Shown here piece after piece: positions 6,691-15,400 of a stretch of DNA of 23,592 nucleotides. Under the pieces are notes generated by a model. The model saw only the letters and a list, made by a program, of their open reading frames with translations. It made no database searches and was not told where the DNA came from. Every line of letters starts with the position of its first letter. The first letter of the stretch is position 1. Source of the DNA: JAAXKN01 sp050258415 (GTDB taxonomy: Bacteria > Bacteroidota > Ignavibacteria > Ignavibacteriales > SURF-24); contig JBLMYS010000025.1 in NCBI GenBank assembly GCA_050258415.1, forward strand, positions 1 to 23,592, in the 5' to 3' direction. The position numbers and the translations under genes are program-made.

Positions 6691-7854
6691 AAATACCTTT
6701 CTGTCGGCGTTATCGGAGGGGGCACTATGGGGCGCGGCATTGCCTATACTGCCGCCTTAAACAAATGCAGGACCACTCTTTATGAGATCAGCCCCGGTGT
6801 TCTGGAAGGGGCCAAAGAAGAAATTTACGGCATGATTAGCCGCCAGAAAGAAAAAGGGCGCTTTAGTGAAACTGAAGCACGGAATCTGAAAGAACACATA
6901 ACATTTACGTGTGAGATATCGGACCTCTCTAAATCGGACCTCGCAATTGAAGCCGTAGTTGAAGAGATCACAATAAAGAAAAACGTTTTTTCTGAAGTGG
7001 AAGAGCTACTATCCAAAAGCGCCATAATTGCCACAAACACTTCTTCTTTATCCATCACCTCAATTGCCTCGGCGGCAAAGGACCCAGCCAAAGTTGTAGG
7101 GATGCATTTTTTCAATCCCGCATACCTAATGCCCCTGGTGGAAATTGTTCCCGGGCTTGCCTCCTCGGCTGAAGCAGTGGAAAAGGCGCGTGAAATAGTC
7201 CATAACTGGAATAAAATTGCGGTAATTGCCAAAGACACGCCGGGCTTTATTGTAAACCGCATCGCGAGGCCTTTCTACGGAGAAGCCTTAAGGATGCTGG
7301 AGGAGAATATTGCTGACATTGCCACAATCGACTGGGCTATGAAAGTCATTGGCGGCTTCAGGATGGGGCCTTTTGAACTGATGGACCTGATCGGAAATGA
7401 CGTTAACTACAAGGTAACCGAGTCGGTATTTGAAGGCTTTTATTACGACGCGCGCTACAGGCCTTCAATTACACAGAAAAGGCTCGTTGAAGCAGGGCGC
7501 CTGGGAAGAAAAACGGGTCATGGCTTCTATGACTACCGTCCGGGTACCGAAAAGATGGAGCCGCTAAAAGACATTGAACTTGCCCGTGAAATTTGGTTTC
7601 GTATTATTTCAATGCTTATTAACGAAGCCGCCGACGCACTTCATAAGAATATTGCTTCCAGAGAGGACATTGACCTTGCGATGATGAAAGGGGTTAATTA
7701 TCCCCTGGGGCTTCTTAAGTGGGCTGATGAAATAGGCCTTGGGAAAGTTCTTGGCAAGCTTAAAGAGCTGCAGCAGGACTATGGCGAGGAGCGCTACAGG
7801 CCTTCAGTCCTGCTGAAGAAAATGGTAAAAAATAAAGAGCAGTTTTACCCATAA
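6688..7854 (+). CDS. paaH: 3-hydroxyacyl-CoA dehydrogenase PaaH (TTG start)
   Basis: PaaH oxidises 3-hydroxyadipyl-CoA to 3-oxoadipyl-CoA with NAD+ late in the pathway. From the TTG at 6688 the protein has 388 residues. The NAD-binding fold begins VGVIGGGTMGRGIAYTAA (7-24). NTSSLSITSIA (117-127) holds the conserved serine, GMHFFNPAYLMPLVEIVPG contains the catalytic pair H140 and E152, and AKDTPGFIVNRIARPFYGEA contains N190. Two C-terminal helical 3HCDH segments follow (about 186-290 and 295-385). It is shorter than E. coli PaaH (about 475), which matches shorter single-domain-pair homologues. No in-frame ATG occurs before the core fold, so a non-ATG start is required. paaJ follows after 27 nt. 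Confidence 0.9.
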   Translation: MKYLSVGVIGGGTMGRGIAYTAALNKCRTTLYEISPGVLEGAKEEIYGMISRQKEKGRFSETEARNLKEHITFTCEISDLSKSDLAIEAVVEEITIKKNVFSEVEELLSKSAIIATNTSSLSITSIASAAKDPAKVVGMHFFNPAYLMPLVEIVPGLASSAEAVEKAREIVHNWNKIAVIAKDTPGFIVNRIARPFYGEALRMLEENIADIATIDWAMKVIGGFRMGPFELMDLIGNDVNYKVTESVFEGFYYDARYRPSITQKRLVEAGRLGRKTGHGFYDYRPGTEKMEPLKDIELAREIWFRIISMLINEAADALHKNIASREDIDLAMMKGVNYPLGLLKWADEIGLGKVLGKLKELQQDYGEERYRPSVLLKKMVKNKEQFYP

Positions 7855-7881
7855 AATACCCTGCTTAGAATGTGAGACAAT

Positions 7882-9114
7882 ATGAAAGAACATAATATTC
7901 AGGAAGCATATATAATTGACGGCATCAGGACTCCAATCGGGAAACACTCCGGAAGCCTTTCACATGTAAGGGCAGATGACATGGCGGCTCACGTAATTAG
8001 AAAGATCACAGAACGGAACCCGGGAATTGACTATGCGCGTATTAACGACGTTATAATGGGATGCGCCAACCAGGCGGGTGAAGACAACAGGAACGTTGCA
8101 AGGATGGCGCTCCTGCTGGCAGGACTTCCCTACACGGTGCCGGGTGAGACTGTAAACCGGCTCTGTGCCTCAGGCATGAGTGCTGTAGTTGAGGCTTCGC
8201 GCGCAATACGCCTGGGAGACGGTGAGATTTATATTGCCGGAGGAGTGGAGAATATGACAAGGGCACCTTTCGTGCTTGCCAAGTCCCCTGTCCCCTTCTC
8301 CGGCCGCGCGGAAATATTTGATACAAGTCTGGGCTGGAGGTTTGTGAACCCTAAGATGAAAGAGATGTACGGCATAGAGTCTATGGGTGAGACCGCGGAA
8401 AATCTGGCCGAGATTTATAATATCAGCCGCGAGGACCAGGACCTTTTTGCCTGCCGCTCGCAGACGAAGGCTACGGCGGCAATGAAAAAAGGGCGCTTCA
8501 AAAAAGAGATCGCGGAAATTGAGATCCCGCAGGTGAAAGGCGCCCCTGCAATCTTCAGCAGTGATGAATTTTTAAAGCCTGATACGACAACAGAAATTTT
8601 ATCCACGCTTAAGCCTGCCTTCAGAAAAGACGGCAACGGTACAGTTACGGCGGGAAACTCCTCCGGCATAAATGACGGTGCCTGTGCTCTTCTTCTTGCC
8701 TCAGAAAGCGCAATAAGGGAATTTAAGCTCAGGCCCAGAGCGCGCATTGTGGCCTCAGCCGTTGTAGGCGTGGAGCCGAGGATAATGGGGATTGGGCCCG
8801 TCCGGGCTACGCTGGAAGTGCTCAAAAGAAGTGGCCTTACATTAAATGAAATTTCCGTAATTGAGCTTAACGAGGCTTTTGCCGTTCAGGCGCTTGCATG
8901 CCTGAGGGAACTTAAGCTTGAGGATAACGACGAGCGTCTTAATCCGAACGGGGGCGCCATAGCGCTCGGGCACCCTCTGGGTATGTCGGGCGCAAGGCTC
9001 ATAACAACCGCCATGTATGAGCTGGAAGAAAAACGCCTGCGCTACGCCCTTGCCACAATGTGCGTGGGCGTGGGCCAGGGAATGGCCGTAATTATTGAAA
9101 ACATGAATTTATAG
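7882..9114 (+). CDS. paaJ: 3-oxoadipyl-CoA / 3-oxo-5,6-dehydrosuberyl-CoA thiolase
   Basis: PaaJ performs the two CoA-dependent thiolytic cleavages of the pathway, releasing acetyl-CoA and finally succinyl-CoA. The 410-residue protein is a complete type II thiolase: nucleophilic C95 in VNRLCASGMSAV, the loop YIAGGVENMTRAPFV, VTAGNSSGINDGACALLLA, IELNEAFAVQALACLREL, the catalytic histidine in NPNGGAIALGHPLGMSGAR, and the second active-site cysteine in MCVGVGQGMAVIIE. The N-terminus AYIIDGIRTPIGKHSGSLSHVRADDMAA resembles PcaF/PaaJ-type thiolases rather than acetoacetyl-CoA thiolases. Placement between paaH and paaY supports the PaaJ assignment. Substrate range itself cannot be read from the motifs. 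Confidence 0.94.
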   Translation: MKEHNIQEAYIIDGIRTPIGKHSGSLSHVRADDMAAHVIRKITERNPGIDYARINDVIMGCANQAGEDNRNVARMALLLAGLPYTVPGETVNRLCASGMSAVVEASRAIRLGDGEIYIAGGVENMTRAPFVLAKSPVPFSGRAEIFDTSLGWRFVNPKMKEMYGIESMGETAENLAEIYNISREDQDLFACRSQTKATAAMKKGRFKKEIAEIEIPQVKGAPAIFSSDEFLKPDTTTEILSTLKPAFRKDGNGTVTAGNSSGINDGACALLLASESAIREFKLRPRARIVASAVVGVEPRIMGIGPVRATLEVLKRSGLTLNEISVIELNEAFAVQALACLRELKLEDNDERLNPNGGAIALGHPLGMSGARLITTAMYELEEKRLRYALATMCVGVGQGMAVIIENMNL

Positions 9115-9124
9115 TTTTACCAAT

Positions 9125-9721
9125 ATGAGCAATATATTTGAATTTGAGGGCTACCGGCCAGTAATACACGAAAGCGCCTTTATTCACCCGAATGCAGCGG
9201 TAACGGGAAACGTGATAATAGGAAAAGACGTCTATGTCGGCCCCGGCGCCGCAATAAGAGGCGACTTCGGGGAGATAATAATTGAGGACGGGTGCAATGT
9301 TCAGGAGAACTGTGTAATACATATGTTCCCGGGCGCGACGGTAATCCTGCGCGAAATGGCCCACATAGGCCACGGCGCAATTATTCACGGGGGAATAATC
9401 GGGCGCAACGCGCTTATAGGTATGAACAGTGTAATAATGGATAACGCGGAAATTGGAGACGAGTGCATAATAGGGGCCTTAAGCCTTGTACCCGCGGAGA
9501 TGAAAATACCAAACAGGAAACTTGCCGTAGGGAGTCCCGCCAAAATCATTAAAGACGTTACAGATGAAATGATTAAGTGGAAGACTGAAGGAACAAAGAT
9601 ATATATGGCTCTTCCGGAAAGAATGAGAAGCTCCTTCAGGCCCTGCGAACCCTTGAGGGAGATTCCGGAAGAGAGGATAAAACAGAAGGCGACATATAAA
9701 ACCTGGAAGGAAACAAAGTAA
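9125..9721 (+). CDS. paaY: PaaY, gamma-carbonic-anhydrase-fold thioesterase
   Basis: PaaY homologues hydrolyse toxic ring-derived CoA thioesters that build up when the pathway stalls, acting as a safety valve. The 198 residues are a left-handed beta-helix of hexapeptide repeats (for example VIIGKDVYVGPGAAIRGDFG). Metal-binding histidines sit at H66 (NCVIHMFPG), H83 and H88 (HIGHGAIIHGG). The C-terminal helix and tail, with KLAVGSPAKIIKDVTDEMIKW and EPLREIPEERI, match PaaY better than generic YrdA-like carbonic anhydrases. It begins 10 nt after paaJ without a clear ribosome-binding site and ends 2 nt before paaZ, the usual neighbour context. Confidence 0.93.
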   Translation: MSNIFEFEGYRPVIHESAFIHPNAAVTGNVIIGKDVYVGPGAAIRGDFGEIIIEDGCNVQENCVIHMFPGATVILREMAHIGHGAIIHGGIIGRNALIGMNSVIMDNAEIGDECIIGALSLVPAEMKIPNRKLAVGSPAKIIKDVTDEMIKWKTEGTKIYMALPERMRSSFRPCEPLREIPEERIKQKATYKTWKETK

Positions 9722-9723
9722 AG

Positions 9724-11772
9724 ATGAGACTTGAAAGCTATGCGATGGGCAAATGGTATAAGTCTGAAGGTGAGGCCCAGGATCTTTTTAACGCGGCTAC
9801 AGGAGAAAAAGTAGCGGAGATAAGTTCCGAAGGACTGGACCTCAAGGGAATGCTTGAATACGCAAGGAATGTCGGGGGCCCCAGGCTCCGGGAGATGACT
9901 TTTCACGAACGGGCCTCAGTATTAAAGAATACAGCAAAGTACCTCCTGGAAAGAAAAGAAGAGCTATATAAATTTTCCCTTTTTACGGGTGCAACCAGGA
10001 CAGATTCGTGGATTGATATTGACGGGGGCATAGGGACCTTCTTTACATATTCGAGCAAAGGCAGGAGGGAGCTTCCAAATGAAAAGTTCCTCGTTGAAGG
10101 AGAGCCTGAGATCATTTCAAAAAACGGCACTTTTGTTGGAAGGCACATACTTGTACCTTTAGAAGGAGTAGCCGTTCTGATCAACGCCTATAACTTTCCC
10201 TGCTGGGGAATGATGGAGAAGATTGCGCCGTCGCTTCTTGCCGGAATGCCCTCGATTGTAAAACCGGCACCCGAAGGGATGTTCTTAGCCGAGAAAATGG
10301 TACGAATGATAATTGAATCAGGCTTCTTCCCCGAAGGCTCCCTGCAGTTAATCTCAGGGGATCCGGGCGATCTGCTTGATCACCTGAAGTGCCAGGACGT
10401 GGTGGCATTTACCGGATCGGCTCAGACAGGGCGAAAACTTAAAACACTTCCCTCAATTGTAAATAATTCCGTGCGCTTCAACATGGAAACAGATTCCATT
10501 AACTGCTCCATACTCGGGACCGACGTTACACTCGAGATGCCAGAGTTTGAGCTTTTCATAAAAGAAGTGGTGCGCGAGATGACAGTTAAGGCAGGACAGA
10601 AATGCACCGCAATAAGGCGCACGCTCGTTCCCCTTAATAAAGTAGCCGACGTTGTTAAGGCGCTTAAGAAAAGGCTTTCAGATATAAAGATAGGCAACCC
10701 TGAAAGCGATGAAGTAAAGATGGGGCCTCTTGTAAGCCGCAGTCAGCTCAAGAAAGTAAAAGAAAAAGTAACAGAATTAAGCAAGGTGACGGAGATCGTT
10801 TACGGGTATTCAGATGACTTCAAGCTCGTGGATGCAGATAAGGATAAGGGCGCTTTTCTTGATCCCGTGCTTCTTTACTGCAATGATCCCGAAGGATGCA
10901 AAGAGCCTCATGAAATTGAGGCATTCGGTCCTGTAAATACAGTAATGCCTTATGTTTCTCTGCATGACGCCATAAAGATTTCAAAAATGGGGCACGGGAG
11001 TCTTGTAGCTTCAATATTTACCGCAGACGACAGTGTTGCAAAGGAGCTCACATTCGGCCTGGCGCCATATCATGGAAGGATAATGATAATAAACCGTAAT
11101 TCGGCAAAAGAGTCCACGGGTCACGGCTCCCCGATGCCGCAGCTTGTACACGGCGGCCCGGGGCGCGCTGGCGGAGGCGAGGAGCTTGGGGGAATCTTAG
11201 GAGTAAAGCATTATATGCAGAGGGTTGCTCTTCAGGGTTCTCCAACTACACTGACAAATATTACGAATGTTTGGATGGAAGGGGCAAAAGAAACCGTAGA
11301 CAGAATTCACCCTTTCCAGAAATATTTTGAGGAACTGAAAATTGGTGAAACGCTCACAACGCACAGAAGGACCATAACGGAGGCGGACATTGTAAATTTT
11401 GCGGGCGTAAGCGGGGATTTTTTCTATGTGCACACAGATGAGGTTGCGGCAAGTGAGTCATATTTTCAGAAAAGGGTTGCACACGGGTATTTTATTATTG
11501 CAGCAGCCGCGGGGCTCTTTGTGCATCCGGCGCCGGGACCGGTAATTGCAAACTACGGCTTAGAGAACCTGAGGTTTATAAAGCCTGTCGGGGCGGGTGA
11601 CACAATTTATGTAAAGCTAACGTGCAAGCGGAAATCTGAAAAAGAAATAAAAGAAGGAGAAGTACCCGCTGGAATTGTCCAGTGGCACGTTGAGGTCTTA
11701 AATCAGGCTAATGATAAAGTTGCGGTATATGATATATTAACGCTGGTAAAGAGGATGGAGAAGAAAGACTAA
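9724..11772 (+). CDS. paaZ: PaaZ, oxepin-CoA hydrolase / 3-oxo-5,6-dehydrosuberyl-CoA semialdehyde dehydrogenase fusion
   Basis: PaaZ carries two activities. The C-terminal MaoC-like hydratase opens the oxepin-CoA ring, and the N-terminal aldehyde dehydrogenase oxidises the resulting reactive semialdehyde. The 682-residue length matches E. coli PaaZ (681). Residues about 1-520 are the dehydrogenase, with INAYNFPCWGMMEKIAPSLL, general base E255 (RFNMETDSINCSIL) and catalytic C294 (AGQKCTAIRR). Residues about 530-680 are the MaoC domain, with FAGVSGDFFYVHTDEVAAS and RVAHGYFIIAAAAGLF holding the hydratase Asp and His. Both halves look intact, so the semialdehyde need not leak as it does with dehydrogenase-dead variants. 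The start is 2 nt after paaY. It closes the paa run and is followed by a palindromic repeat. Confidence 0.96.
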   Translation: MRLESYAMGKWYKSEGEAQDLFNAATGEKVAEISSEGLDLKGMLEYARNVGGPRLREMTFHERASVLKNTAKYLLERKEELYKFSLFTGATRTDSWIDIDGGIGTFFTYSSKGRRELPNEKFLVEGEPEIISKNGTFVGRHILVPLEGVAVLINAYNFPCWGMMEKIAPSLLAGMPSIVKPAPEGMFLAEKMVRMIIESGFFPEGSLQLISGDPGDLLDHLKCQDVVAFTGSAQTGRKLKTLPSIVNNSVRFNMETDSINCSILGTDVTLEMPEFELFIKEVVREMTVKAGQKCTAIRRTLVPLNKVADVVKALKKRLSDIKIGNPESDEVKMGPLVSRSQLKKVKEKVTELSKVTEIVYGYSDDFKLVDADKDKGAFLDPVLLYCNDPEGCKEPHEIEAFGPVNTVMPYVSLHDAIKISKMGHGSLVASIFTADDSVAKELTFGLAPYHGRIMIINRNSAKESTGHGSPMPQLVHGGPGRAGGGEELGGILGVKHYMQRVALQGSPTTLTNITNVWMEGAKETVDRIHPFQKYFEELKIGETLTTHRRTITEADIVNFAGVSGDFFYVHTDEVAASESYFQKRVAHGYFIIAAAAGLFVHPAPGPVIANYGLENLRFIKPVGAGDTIYVKLTCKRKSEKEIKEGEVPAGIVQWHVEVLNQANDKVAVYDILTLVKRMEKKD

Positions 11773-11781
11773 ATTTTCATC

Positions 11782-11900
11782 CCTGACTAGCCACGACTCT
11801 CCGCGGAGAGTCGTGGACCAGAGAACTCTCTTCCCCATTTGGGCTAAAGCCCTGATCTTTTTTAATCGCTAATCCACGAGCAAAAGCTTGTGGCTATTCA
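11782..11900 (+). repeat. Hairpin-rich intergenic repeat element, copy A
   Basis: The element lies between the convergent ends of paaZ and the HEGGH membrane gene. It contains a perfect 26-bp palindrome at 11791-11816 (arms CCACGACTCTCCG / CGGAGAGTCGTGG), a GGGCT-AA-AGCCC hairpin at 11841-11852, and CCACGAGCAAAAGCTTGTGG at 11874-11893 followed by CTATTCA. The stretch CTCTCTTCCCCATTTGGGCT and the last hairpin recur in the same orientation in copy B (15794-15956). The layout resembles REP/BIME-type palindromic repeats or a non-autonomous element mobilised in trans. The 11791 palindrome lacks a T-run, so it is not a standard terminator, though its position downstream of two converging genes could help end or stabilise transcripts. 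Confidence 0.8.
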
Positions 11901-11921
11901 TAAGAATCATCGCAGAATATT

Positions 11922-12428
11922 TCATCTCATAAATTTTGGTGTAATGAGGGCAAGGATAAAAATTAAAATTGCCGCGCCGAAGAAGAGGTACCCGACTTCA
12001 TTGTCATATTCCAGTATTCCCATATGCCCAAGGATGTATGTCCAGTCGTGATAAACTTTATTTCCCCCTAAGAGATGGAGCTTATGCGCCCGGGCGTCTG
12101 AGGCATAGACGCTTATATTGATCAGGTTCTGCCCCAGCCACAGTAGAGCAAACTGGAATCCCGTTTTGTACTGATTCGTAAAGAAGTAATATGCAATGAG
12201 CATCGGAAGGAGCATCTGCATGAGCGTTCCGCCCAGAGTATAAATAAAGCTTCCGAATATAAAAAATATAAGGTGGCCGCCTTCATGGATCACAAGGTCG
12301 GCATTATCAATTATGCCGTACTGTCCCCTGTTCATAATCCAGTAGGTCATGATGGGAAGCATAATAACTGAAGGGAGCCAGTGCTTAAGCTCATCCTTGT
12401 AAGTATATTCTTTTTCTTCTGTCTGCAT
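11922..12428 (-). CDS. Integral membrane protein with HEGGH zinc-metalloprotease-like motif
   Basis: This 168-residue polytopic protein has hydrophobic segments at about 17-32, 50-82, 92-107 and 145-164. Within the membrane part, LVIHEGGHLIFFIFGS places H48, E49 and H52 in an HExxH zinc motif. A later NISVYASDARAHKLHLLGG offers D111 as a possible third ligand. That layout is reminiscent of intramembrane site-2 proteases (M50), but the protein is small and the usual LDG/NPDG motif is not exact, so catalysis is unproven. It starts 4 nt after the stop of the T9SS cargo gene on the same strand, so the two are probably co-transcribed. Function is unknown; related short HEGGH membrane proteins appear as hypothetical proteins in Bacteroidota. 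Confidence 0.8.
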   Translation of the reverse strand: MQTEEKEYTYKDELKHWLPSVIMLPIMTYWIMNRGQYGIIDNADLVIHEGGHLIFFIFGSFIYTLGGTLMQMLLPMLIAYYFFTNQYKTGFQFALLWLGQNLINISVYASDARAHKLHLLGGNKVYHDWTYILGHMGILEYDNEVGYLFFGAAILIFILALITPKFMR

Positions 12429-12432
12429 AATC

Positions 12433-15400
12433 TTAATATCTTTCCGGTACTATTTCTTCCTGAATAACTGCGAGCTTGAGAATCTTAGTTTTTCCCAGTT
12501 CCGGCATATCAATATGAACGAGGTATATTCCGCTTGCAGCCTGGAAGTTGTGCTCGTTGCGGAGGTCCCACTGGGCAAACTGTCCGGTCGACTCCTTGCG
12601 TATGGTTCTTACAATCTGTCCCGCCAGGTTGAATATTCTTATTGTTGCCTTCTGGGGCAGGTGGTTAAATGTTACAAACCTCTGGTAGCGGTTCGTCTCC
12701 CCTGAATTGGCGCCATAGTAAGGATTAGGAAAAACATTTATCCTCTCCACATCCGTTTTAGCTGACTGGCCGTCAAATACAGGGGCAATGGACTTAAATG
12801 TAAATTTATCTTCTGATGTAAACGGATGATTAACCAACAATACCATCTCATCCTCCCCTGACCAGGCCTTTGGGTATCTTCTGGTTACAGTAGCATGAAT
12901 AAGAACAGGCATAGTGCCTGAAAGCAGGTCGCCCGATAAAGCAGCATCCGGTGTTTCTACGTAATCGGTGTCGAAAATAAAGAACCACTCCCTCGGGCTG
13001 CTTGTGCTGGTATTGTCCTTTATATTCAGGGGAGGCCAGTATTTGCCATCAACCAAGCCATCCGGGACATTGTTCTCCAGATAACCGACAGCAAGTCGTC
13101 TAGGATTCTGACGATCTTCAATGTCGTAGGCTGCAAACGGGAAGTTCCTCTTAAAATCCTGGAATGCAAAGCCGGGAGCCTTATTGGCAATGAACTGAGC
13201 AAATGCATCTTTAGCAGGGGCAAGATTGGAGCCTATCAGGTATCTATAAGCGAATGAAACATCGGGATCACCCGGGTTTACATTTCCGTTTGTATCAGCC
13301 GCGGCAAATTTAATCAGAATATTTTTCATTTTTTCATAACCGACTGATGATCCAAGCCACGTTTTACCCGCACCTATGGCTCCCCCGAAGCCTTCAAGGT
13401 TTAAGTTCGGGTAGGCATTAAATGAAAGTATTCTTTCGCCGGCACTGATGAACCATCCCATGCCTGATTTGCCGTTGTAAAGATAAGGAAGATCCGGTTT
13501 CATACCGTTACCGGGCCTGATCACCTTAAATAGAATTCCATCTGCTATCGGATATCCATCTCCTTCTTCAAGAAATGGCTGGCTGTTGAGTAAAATCTTA
13601 TTCTTTGTAATATCGGTGACCTTCCACAAAGTTTTGCCGTTTACCGTATCGAATTCCAAGCTGTACTCATCGCCCGTAAGCATCCTGGGATCAACTACAA
13701 GTGGGATCACCTCTCCATCGCTTTTCCCAGAGACATGAAATACATTGAGTGTATCGCCGAAAGAGGAATTATAGACCACGCCGGGGTCATTGCTGTGGGG
13801 AGTTACTTCCACGAATGAAGGAGTGCTTTCCATATTCGAGGGGTCCAGGCCTGGGCTAAAGGAATAGGCCGTAACGGCAAAGTAATATTTTTTGCCGTTT
13901 ATAAGAGACTGCTTTGTATAGGCATCCTCAGTAATTCTTAAGTATCTCTGTATGCCTGAGTCCCTGCCGAACTGCTGAGCCAGGCGTTCCTGGGCTCCTG
14001 TTTCCCAGTTTATTACTTCGCCGTAAATTATTTTCACGCTGTCGATAATGTCGAAGACAGCAATTCTTTTCCCTTCACTCAACTTTGCGCCGTCAAAGGG
14101 GAGCTGGTAAACATTATATCCCTGGAATTTATGTGTAAGAAAATTAAATGACTCAATCTTATTAACCTGAGCCTGATCGCCACCCCAGTTAAGTACAATT
14201 TCCCTGTCATATTCCCCTGCGGTTAAGGCAGGAGAGCTTAAGGAGCTGATGCCTTGCCTGCCCACGCGATAAAACTCCCGGGCAAAGAGTGCTGAATTTT
14301 TAAGAAGTGTTACTGCATGCAGATTGTTTACCCCTGGAGTTGCGCCGGCGGCAATTTCAGCAAATACAACTTCCTGTGTATCGCCGGGGGCTATAGTAAA
14401 AGGGCCTGAGTTTACTCCCATGCGGCGGTCACCCGGTACATATTGCACTCCGTCAAGGAAACCGGTTTTCGCAACGGGATCTCCTGAAAACGGGAATCTG
14501 GTCTCCCCTCCTCCCAGCTCTGCGGGGAGGGGAAAGTAGTGACCATTGATGACTTTTCCCTGCATATAATTGTACAGTCTTAAAGTCCCTTCCTTATAAT
14601 TTCCACCTATGGTTACGTCCTGCGCAAACTGGTATGCACTTTTGAGTACATAGCCAACTGAGGTCATAGGAAGGTTTTTCATTCCGGGCAGCCTCCTGCC
14701 ATTCAGGTAAGCGGTATCTGAAGCCGAGCCTTTTACAGCGGGTCCCTGCAGCAATGCAAATCCCACGGCCGGGGGAGTATCGTTGTAAATATTATCATTA
14801 CTGCGGGCATTATAGAGGTATCCCAGGCTCAGGAGCGTGTCGCATCCGGCGAGGTCATCAGTTGCATCCCCAAGTTCAAGATCACCCCAGGCCATTGTAT
14901 ACATGCTGTCTATAGAGGCAGAGCTTTTATTTATGAGCTTATATTTTTTAAATATCATATTTTTAAGAGAGCCGGGACTCCTCAAGGCGTAAACTGTGCA
15001 CTGCATTTCAATTCCTATCGGGTTTGAGCCCAGAAACCCATGGGAAGTTGTCAGGTCCAGATCGTTTGCAACGAACCATATTGTCTCATCGGCACCCGGT
15101 TCACCCGGAATATCAACAGACGGGTTATACTGTCCATTGTGGTCTACGTCTTCATAAGGGGCTCCGCTTAAGGCAGGCCACTCTTTCCAGTCAGTATCAT
15201 AGCGTTCCCTTATTTCGCTTTCAGTGCCTTCCTTATCGTTTATTTCAGAGGAGAGGTCTGCCGTTTTATAGTCTCTTCTGACCCTGTATATGCGGGCTTG
15301 TGAAGGGTCCCCGGGCACTCCGGTGCTCAGTATCCTGCCCGGCCTCAGGCCTGAGATGTATGTGCTTCCGTTAGCCCTTACCTCCCCGTTTATCTTGCCT

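Noticed and set aside
8051..8326. Minus-strand ORFs within paaJ, also 9180-9380 within paaY
   Set aside because: They are antisense to well-recognised enzymes and rich in Arg, Pro and Leu, as expected for shadow frames.
14508..14532. GC-rich near-palindrome (CCCCTCCTCCC / GGGGAGGGG) within the T9SS cargo gene
   Set aside because: It is in frame and encodes PLPAELGGGE inside a continuous ORF; no element boundary or duplication was seen, so it is treated as coding.
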